DNA of 10,667 nt from Alphaproteobacteria bacterium (GTDB lineage: Bacteria > Pseudomonadota > Alphaproteobacteria > UBA6615), in contig JAEPNS010000083.1 of the NCBI GenBank assembly GCA_017643325.1, positions 1 through 10,667 on the forward strand. Direction: 5' to 3'. Both the position numbers and the translations under genes were made by a program. This document shows positions 6,355 through 10,667 of the stretch, one piece after another (within the stretch, counting starts at the first letter, position 1; each line of letters opens with the position of its first letter). Under the pieces are notes generated by a model. The model did no database searches. It saw only the letters and a program-made list of their open reading frames with translations, and was not told the DNA's origin.

Positions 6355-7067
6355 AGGAGCAACAAAAGCAACGGCACCAGGATCGCGGTCACAAGCGAGT
6401 TGGTGCCCATCCCGATCCCGGCGAAGGTCCCGGCGACCTCGTTGACCTGGAATGCCCGGGCGGTGCCGATCCCGTGCGACGCAATCCCGATCGCGAAGCC
6501 CCGTGCCCGGTAGTCGCGGATCCCGAGAAGATTGAACAGCGGCGTGCCCGACATTGCCCCGATGATGCCGGTCAGGATGACCAGCACGGCCGTCAGCGAC
6601 GGCAGCCCGCCGACCCGTTCCGAAATGCCCATGGCGATGGGCGTGGTCACGGACTTCGGCGCCAGCGACAACAACGTCTCTGGGCTGCCGCCGAGCAGCC
6701 ACGCGATGGCCACCGCGGACGAGACCGCAGTCGCGGAGCCGGCGAGCAATGCGATCGCCATCGGCAATGCCGCCCGGCGCACGATGGCAAAGTTCGCGAA
6801 CAGCGGAACCGCGAGCGCAACGGTGGCGGGACCGAGCAGGAAATGGACGAACTGGGCCCCGTCGAAGTAGGTGCCGTAGTCGATGCCTGTCACATAAAGG
6901 AGCAAAACCAGGAGCACGACGGCGCCCGCGACGGGGTTCACGAGCGGGTTCAGGCCGCTGCGTTCGTACGCGTAGTAGGCGATCACATAGGCCGCAAGCG
7001 TCAGGGTCAGCCAGAGGAGCGGCCCGGTGCTGAGATAGACCCAGATGTCGTCGATCAGCGGGGTCAT
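6351..7067 (-). CDS. LrgB/CidB-family inner-membrane protein
   Basis: A 238-residue, strongly hydrophobic protein with about six or seven membrane segments. Diagnostic LrgB motifs are APKSVTTPIAMGIS and, near the C-terminus, GIASHGIGTARAFQ. The family was named for holin/antiholin-like control of murein hydrolases in Staphylococcus, but relatives in other bacteria and plastids act in export of small organic acids such as glycolate or pyruvate, which may be more relevant here. Its ATG lies inside the end of the LrgA-like gene in an ATGA overlap, with a GAGGAG Shine-Dalgarno at 7081-7076 (minus strand), so translation is probably coupled. Its TAG stop overlaps the convergent crotonase stop. Family confident; transported substrate unknown. 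Confidence 0.88.
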   Translation of the reverse strand: MTPLIDDIWVYLSTGPLLWLTLTLAAYVIAYYAYERSGLNPLVNPVAGAVVLLVLLLYVTGIDYGTYFDGAQFVHFLLGPATVALAVPLFANFAIVRRAALPMAIALLAGSATAVSSAVAIAWLLGGSPETLLSLAPKSVTTPIAMGISERVGGLPSLTAVLVILTGIIGAMSGTPLFNLLGIRDYRARGFAIGIASHGIGTARAFQVNEVAGTFAGIGMGTNSLVTAILVPLLLLLL

Positions 7068-7441
7068 GCCGCATGCTCCTCATCGTCCTCATCGACACGG
7101 AGCAGACGCGACGCCAGGCGCATGACGAACACGGTCACGACCAGGGTCAGCCAGGTGCTGCCGACGAGCGCTGCCACGATGGCCAGCCACTCGGCCTGGA
7201 TGCGCGAGAAATGCAGCAGAACACCCACACCTGCCGGTACGAAAAGAAGCGAGAGGTGGGCAAGAATCCCGTTCGCGACGTGTGCCAGCGGCTCGGGGAT
7301 TCCGCCGCGGACGAACAGCCCCGCGAGAAGGATCACCATGCCCAGCACCGGCCCCGGAACGGGCAGGTTGAGGACGGCCTGCAGCACCTCGCCAGCAAGT
7401 TGGCAGGCAAACAGGGCCAGCAGGGGCAGAAGCAGGTTCAC
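7064..7441 (-). CDS. LrgA/CidA-family small membrane protein
   Basis: A 125-residue protein with four likely membrane helices and a short acidic C-terminal tail (DEDDEE). The family pattern is clear: CQLAGEVL, then LPVPGPVLGMVILL, then LLFVPAGVGV. It has the usual length for LrgA. It starts at GTG (7441-7439) with AAGGAA at 7456-7451 nine bases upstream, and no nearby ATG fits better. It overlaps the LrgB-like gene by four bases, the standard two-gene lrgAB arrangement, and the two products are expected to form one membrane system. An upstream LytTR-type regulator, seen in some other lrgAB loci, is absent; the gene instead diverges from a thioesterase fragment across 81 bp. Function in acid export or in cell-wall turnover cannot be told apart from sequence. 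Confidence 0.87.
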   Translation of the reverse strand: MNLLLPLLALFACQLAGEVLQAVLNLPVPGPVLGMVILLAGLFVRGGIPEPLAHVANGILAHLSLLFVPAGVGVLLHFSRIQAEWLAIVAALVGSTWLTLVVTVFVMRLASRLLRVDEDDEEHAA

Positions 7442-7454
7442 GGCGCGCCGTTCC

Positions 7455-7482
7455 TTGTTGCGAACGCGGGGAAAGATACAAT
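7455..7482 (+). promoter_or_regulatory. Possible sigma-70-type promoter for the thioesterase gene
   Basis: TTGTTG at 7455-7460, a 16-bp spacer and TACAAT at 7477-7482 lie in the 81-bp gap upstream of the thioesterase. The -10 box matches the consensus at five of six positions while the -35 is weak. Transcription from here would begin near 7489, downstream of the in-frame ATG at 7481, which favours the start at 7523. Confidence 0.35.
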
Positions 7483-7522
7483 GCGCGGCCGAATCCCACC
7501 CACCTCACCAATCCGGGCTGAT

Positions 7523-7931
7523 ATGAGCGAATTCACGCGTGACGAAGCACAACACGTCCTCGACACCAGGATGACGCCCTGGCTCGACGACCTGGGCATG
7601 GTCGTCGAAGACCTGACCGAGAACGGCGCGGTCGTGCGGCTGCCCTGGGACGAACGGATCGCGCGTAACGGCGGCATGATCACCGGCCAGGCGCTGATGT
7701 CGTTCGCGGACGCGGCGATGGTCGTGGTGATTTCATCGGCGATCGGCGGGTTTCGTCCCATGGCCACCATCGACATGACCACATCGTTTCTCGCACCCGC
7801 CTTCAACACCGACGTGCGGGGAGGTCCTGCGCGCCGGGAAACGTATGATCTACGCCCGGATCGACCTGGAAACCGCGGACACAGGCGATGCCGTCGCCCT
7901 GATCCAGACGACCTGGACACTGCTGGATTAG
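7523..7931 (+). pseudogene. PaaI-family hotdog thioesterase, apparently frameshifted
   Basis: The first 98 residues (7523-7816) read as a PaaI-like hotdog thioesterase, with RNGGMITGQALMSFADAAM around the candidate catalytic Asp63 and the strand TIDMTTSFLAPAF. After NTDV the same frame becomes Arg-rich nonsense that runs on antisense to the next genes. The expected ending, EVLRAGKRMIYARIDLE and then ALIQTTWTLLD, appears in the neighbouring frame from 7821 and stops at 7931. The switch falls at a GGGG run (7818-7821). One extra G explains it, but the join is also about three residues shorter than usual for the family, so an 8-bp deletion would fit too. The summed length, about 136 residues, is normal. 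Start 7523 is preferred; an in-frame ATG at 7481 with GGGGAAAG upstream is the alternative. A sequencing or assembly error is possible. Confidence 0.8.
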
Positions 7932-7933
7932 CG

Positions 7934-8314
7934 CTACTCCGTCGGGCCGCCCGCTTCCGACCAGGCGGCCATGCCGCCGGCGACGTGGCAGACGTCCTCG
8001 AAGCCCATGTCGACCAATGTCTTCGCGGCGAGGGCCGACCGGCCGCCCGACGCGCAGAACAGCACGAGGCGGTCACCGCTCGAAAACGCGGCCTCGTGCA
8101 TCGGGCTGTCGGGGTCCGCCCGGAATTCGAGAAAACCACGCGGCACGTGGACAGACCCCGCGATCGTGCCAGTGGCGCGCTCGTCACCCTCGCGGATATC
8201 AATGAAGACGTAACCCGGCTCGCCATGGGCCGCGATGGCGTCCTGCACCGAGACCGTCTCGATGGCCGCGTTCGCCTCCGTGAGCATCTGCTTGAATCCG
8301 CGTTTGAGTTCCAT
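7934..8314 (-). CDS. Single-domain rhodanese-like sulfurtransferase
   Basis: A 126-residue protein made of one rhodanese domain. It has the N-terminal FIDIRE strand, GTIAGSVHVPRG, and the active-site loop with nucleophile Cys87 in FCASGGRS, followed by VDMGFEDVCHVAGGMAAW. With Cys present it can carry a persulfide, so a sulfurtransferase or thiol-redox role in the cytoplasm is expected; the natural donor and acceptor are unknown. The ATG at 8314 has AGGAGA (8326-8321) six bases upstream. It follows the amidohydrolase by 21 bp on the same strand, so the two are probably one transcript, and its stop lies 2 bp from the convergent thioesterase stop. The partnership with a decarboxylase-type amidohydrolase is not one I recognise as a known pathway. 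Confidence 0.9.
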   Translation of the reverse strand: MELKRGFKQMLTEANAAIETVSVQDAIAAHGEPGYVFIDIREGDERATGTIAGSVHVPRGFLEFRADPDSPMHEAAFSSGDRLVLFCASGGRSALAAKTLVDMGFEDVCHVAGGMAAWSEAGGPTE

Positions 8315-8335
8315 ATCGCTTCTCCTGTGGTGCCG

Positions 8336-9361
8336 TCAGCCGATCCGCATGAGATCCGCGGCGGTCCCGCCGAGGATCTTCTTTCGTTCGCCCTCACTGA
8401 GCTTTGTCGCGCTCTCGACGAACGACACGGGCTCGAACTCCTGCATGTCGAACGGGTAGTCCGTGCCCATCATGACCCTGTCGACGCCGACCATGTCGAC
8501 GAGGTATTCGAGCTGGTCCGGCCGGAACACGACCGTGTCGTAATACAGCTCTCGCAGATACTCGCTCGGCGGACGTTCGATGGTCTTGCGCAGTTCCGGC
8601 CGGTATTCCCAGCTGTGGTCCATCCGTCCCGCGTAATAGGGAAAATATCCGCCGCCGTGGGCGATGCAGATCTTGATGCCCTTGTGACGGTCGAGCACGC
8701 CGCCGAAGATGAGATGGCTGATGGCGATCTGTTCCTCCAGCGGCTGGCCGACACAGTTGTGCAGGAAGAACGGGCGCAGCCGTGCGCCGTCGGTAAACCC
8801 GAACGGGTGCAGGAACAGCGGCACGTCGAGCGCCACCGCCTCGGCATAGATCGGGTCGAAACGGCGGTCGGAGAGTTCCACCCCGTCCACGTTCGACGAG
8901 ATGATAAAGGCCCGGATGTCGAGCTCCTTCACGGCGCGGCGCATTTCGGAGACGGCCGCACTTGCGTCCTGCATCGGCAGCGTGCCCATCGCGGCGAACC
9001 GGTCGGGATTTCCCGCGACGAGCTTCGAGACATCGTCGTTCTGGACGCGCGCCAGCTCGGTCCCGAGTTCGGGATCGGTCCAGTAGAAGAACTGGATCGG
9101 CACCGGGCTGACGACCTGGATATCGACGCGCGTCTTGTCCATGTCCTCGGCCCGCGGGGCCAGGTCGATCATTTTCGGCACGAGCGCGGGAATCTGCTCG
9201 TTGTCGACGGCCATCGACGCCGGGTGCGCGAAGAACATGTACGGGTCGCGGTCCGGAGTGAGGATTTCTTCCGCTGAATAATGCTCGTCCATCAGCGCCT
9301 TCGCCGACGGCGAGAAGACATGCGCATGCATGTCGATGGCGACCGTTCCATTGGATGCCAT
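8336..9361 (-). CDS. Amidohydrolase-2 family metal enzyme, ACMSD-like decarboxylase or hydrolase
   Basis: A complete 341-residue TIM-barrel protein. The metal ligands of the ACMSD family are all visible: His12 and His14 in DMHAHVF, His185 in FLHPFG, His235 in IAHGGGYFP and Asp301 in GTDYPFD. Spacing closely parallels the zinc site of aminocarboxymuconate-semialdehyde decarboxylase. Members decarboxylate aromatic or muconate-type acids (ACMSD, gamma-resorcylate decarboxylase, 5-carboxyvanillate decarboxylase) or hydrolyse C-C or C-N bonds, in the cytoplasm. The ATG at 9361 has an AGGGGG tract (9372-9367) five bases upstream. It is the first gene of a two-gene unit with the rhodanese and lies downstream of a terminator that insulates it from the TRAP genes. 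Non-oxidative decarboxylation is the likeliest chemistry; the substrate cannot be named. Confidence 0.9.
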   Translation of the reverse strand: MASNGTVAIDMHAHVFSPSAKALMDEHYSAEEILTPDRDPYMFFAHPASMAVDNEQIPALVPKMIDLAPRAEDMDKTRVDIQVVSPVPIQFFYWTDPELGTELARVQNDDVSKLVAGNPDRFAAMGTLPMQDASAAVSEMRRAVKELDIRAFIISSNVDGVELSDRRFDPIYAEAVALDVPLFLHPFGFTDGARLRPFFLHNCVGQPLEEQIAISHLIFGGVLDRHKGIKICIAHGGGYFPYYAGRMDHSWEYRPELRKTIERPPSEYLRELYYDTVVFRPDQLEYLVDMVGVDRVMMGTDYPFDMQEFEPVSFVESATKLSEGERKKILGGTAADLMRIG

Positions 9362-9437
9362 GCGTTCCCCCTTTCATGTTTGCAATCCGGCGAGCTTCCC
9401 GCTGCCGATTGGTCGGAAGTCTAGCACCGGGCCAACG

Positions 9438-9480
9438 ACACGAAAAAGGGCGGCGCCAGCAGGCACCGCCCTTTCCGTGT
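9438..9480 (-). terminator. Rho-independent terminator downstream of the TRAP permease gene
   Basis: A perfect 9-bp GC-rich stem (9445-9453 with 9466-9474) is extended by one A-C mismatch and three more pairs, closing on a 4-base loop at 9458-9461. An outer 5-bp helix (9438-9442 with 9476-9480) adds to it. Read on the minus strand the hairpin leads into a run of five T, starting about 20 bp after the permease stop, so it ends the TRAP transcript. Reading the other way the T run is only three bases. Confidence 0.82.
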
Positions 9481-9494
9481 TCGTATCGGACGCC

Positions 9495-10667
9495 CTAGGT
9501 CAGTTCCCGCCGCAGTTCGACCAGGTACATGGCGATCTCGGGGAACACCATCACGAGGATCAGGACCACAAGCATCGTCAGGGCGAACGGCGCCGCCCCG
9601 ATGAAGATGTCGGCAAGCGAAATATCCTTCTGGGCCAGGGTCGACTTGATGACATAGACCGCGAGCCCGAGCGGCGGCGTCAGCAGGCCGATCTCCACCG
9701 CGATCACCGTCACGACGCCGAACCACACGAGGTCGACGTTGAATGGCGCCAGGACGACAAGGAACAGCGGCACCGCTATCAGCATGATCGACACGGAATC
9801 GATGATCGTGCCCAGAATAATCAGGATGATCACATAGATGATCAGCAGTTCCGTCAGGCTGAGATTCGCCCCGCTGATGGTGCGCCCGAGTTCCGTCGGA
9901 AGCCCGGAAATACCGAGCATGCGGCTGTACATACTGGCCGCGATGATCAGGAACAGCAGCGTCGCCGTGATATGACCGGTTTCGACCAGGATGTTCCACA
10001 TTCGCCTGAATGTGAGCTGGCCTCGCATCAGCGCAAATATGAAGGCAACGAATGCACCGGCCGCGCCCGCTTCCGTGGGCGTATAGAGCCCGGCATAGAT
10101 GCCGCCGAGTACGACCAGAATGAGGATCGTGATCGGAACGACCTTTGCCACGAACTCCTTGGCCGGCATGCGCTCCTGATCCAGATGTGCATCGAGCGCA
10201 CCGGGCTGCGCCACCATGCTCGGGAAGCCGTAGGCCATCACTGCGATCAGCATGCAGAAGCCGAACGTCAGCAGGACGCCCGGACCGACGCCGGCGATGA
10301 AGAGGTCACCGACCGACTCTTCCGCGATCAGCGCGTACACGATCAGCAGGATCGACGGCGGAATCAGCATGCCGAGCACGGACGAGCCCGCCACGGTCCC
10401 CACCGCGAAGCGGCCCTTGTAGCCGTAACGCAGCATCTCGGGCACCGAAATGCGTGTAAACACGGTCGCCGACGCGATCGACACGCCGGTGATGGCCGCG
10501 AAGATCATGTTTGCGATGACCGTCGCCATGCCGAGGCCGCCGCGCACCTTGCGCAGCATGCTGTTGGCGATGTCGTAGGTATCTCGTCCCATTCCCGCCG
10601 CGCTCACCAGCAAGCCCATGAGCACGAACAGGGGTATGACGCCGAACAGGAAATCTGCGACTGTTTT
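9495..10667 (-). CDS. dctM: TRAP transporter large permease subunit, DctM family (N-terminus outside window)
   Basis: 390 residues of the large membrane subunit of a tripartite ATP-independent periplasmic transporter run in from the right edge and end at TAG 9497-9495. The frame is open to the edge and reads FLFGVIPLFVLMGLL there, which in DctM proteins lies roughly 45-55 residues from the N-terminus, so about that much is missing. Diagnostic segments are GSSVLGMLIPPS, GGIYAGLYTPTEAGAAGA and VIAVEIGLLTPPLGLAVYVI; about ten membrane helices are present. The partner small permease (DctQ) and solute-binding protein (DctP) would normally lie upstream, beyond the window. TRAP systems import organic acids by sodium symport, which suits a catabolic neighbourhood, but the cargo cannot be told from DctM alone. 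A strong terminator follows 14 bp after the stop. Confidence 0.93.
   Translation of the reverse strand, partial: KTVADFLFGVIPLFVLMGLLVSAAGMGRDTYDIANSMLRKVRGGLGMATVIANMIFAAITGVSIASATVFTRISVPEMLRYGYKGRFAVGTVAGSSVLGMLIPPSILLIVYALIAEESVGDLFIAGVGPGVLLTFGFCMLIAVMAYGFPSMVAQPGALDAHLDQERMPAKEFVAKVVPITILILVVLGGIYAGLYTPTEAGAAGAFVAFIFALMRGQLTFRRMWNILVETGHITATLLFLIIAASMYSRMLGISGLPTELGRTISGANLSLTELLIIYVIILIILGTIIDSVSIMLIAVPLFLVVLAPFNVDLVWFGVVTVIAVEIGLLTPPLGLAVYVIKSTLAQKDISLADIFIGAAPFALTMLVVLILVMVFPEIAMYLVELRRELT

Noticed and set aside
6347..6360. Rho-independent terminator at the crotonase/LrgB junction
   Set aside because: The stem is only five or six pairs and no T tract follows on either strand, so it was kept as an observation rather than called as a terminator.
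5581..7098. A 505-residue minus-strand frame
   Set aside because: It is antisense to the intact crotonase and out of frame with LrgB, and its translation shows no family motif.
7073..9277. A 734-residue plus-strand frame covering the thioesterase
   Set aside because: Everything before 7523 and after about 7816 is antisense to lrgA, the rhodanese and the amidohydrolase and is rich in Arg, His and Asp with no recognisable motif. It reflects high GC content, not a fusion.
9362..9437. Promoter for the amidohydrolase-rhodanese unit
   Set aside because: A promoter is expected between the terminator and the start at 9361, but only an isolated TAGACT-like -10 was seen, without a -35 at suitable spacing.

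Overview
This is a GC-rich window with dense gene packing, ATG and GTG starts and clear GGAG-type Shine-Dalgarno sites. Convergent genes end within a few bases of each other. Acyl-CoA enzymes, an ACMSD-type amidohydrolase and a TRAP transporter subunit suggest a free-living, organic-acid-using proteobacterium, most likely an alphaproteobacterium. That placement is inferred from content; there is no rRNA or other marker. No tRNA, rRNA, CRISPR array, insertion sequence or phage gene was seen.

Layout. Positions 3-2473 (+): the end of an HSL-type alpha/beta hydrolase, a 2-keto-4-pentenoate hydratase-like protein of the FAH fold, and a zinc alcohol dehydrogenase resembling 6-hydroxyhexanoate dehydrogenase (ChnD). 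Positions 5471-2480 (-), in transcription order: an SDR oxidoreductase, an acyl-CoA dehydrogenase of the ACAD10/11 type, and an APH-fold phosphotransferase. Diverging from the SDR across 97 bp is a crotonase-fold protein (5569-6354, +). Positions 7441-6351 (-) hold an LrgA/LrgB-like membrane pair. Positions 7523-7931 (+) hold a PaaI-like thioesterase with an apparent frameshift. Positions 9361-7934 (-) hold an ACMSD-like amidohydrolase followed by a single-domain rhodanese. From 9495 to the right edge (-) runs a TRAP transporter large permease (DctM), closed by a strong hairpin terminator at 9438-9480.

The most interesting unit is SDR - ACAD - APH kinase. In Pseudomonas putida levulinate catabolism (lva genes), a 4-ketoacyl-CoA is reduced by an SDR, the 4-hydroxyacyl-CoA is phosphorylated by an APH-like kinase, and an ACAD-family enzyme eliminates the phosphate so that beta-oxidation can continue. 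Mammalian ACAD10 and ACAD11 carry the kinase and ACAD domains on one chain. Here they are adjacent separate genes 5 bp apart, with the SDR just upstream, and the ACAD has Asp instead of the usual catalytic Glu. With the divergent crotonase and the neighbouring ChnD-like dehydrogenase and hydrolase, I infer a catabolic island for hydroxy- or keto-acids (perhaps from lactones, cyclic ketones or hydroxylated lipids). The actual substrate cannot be read from the sequence, and no acyl-CoA ligase or LvaB-like partner is in the window.
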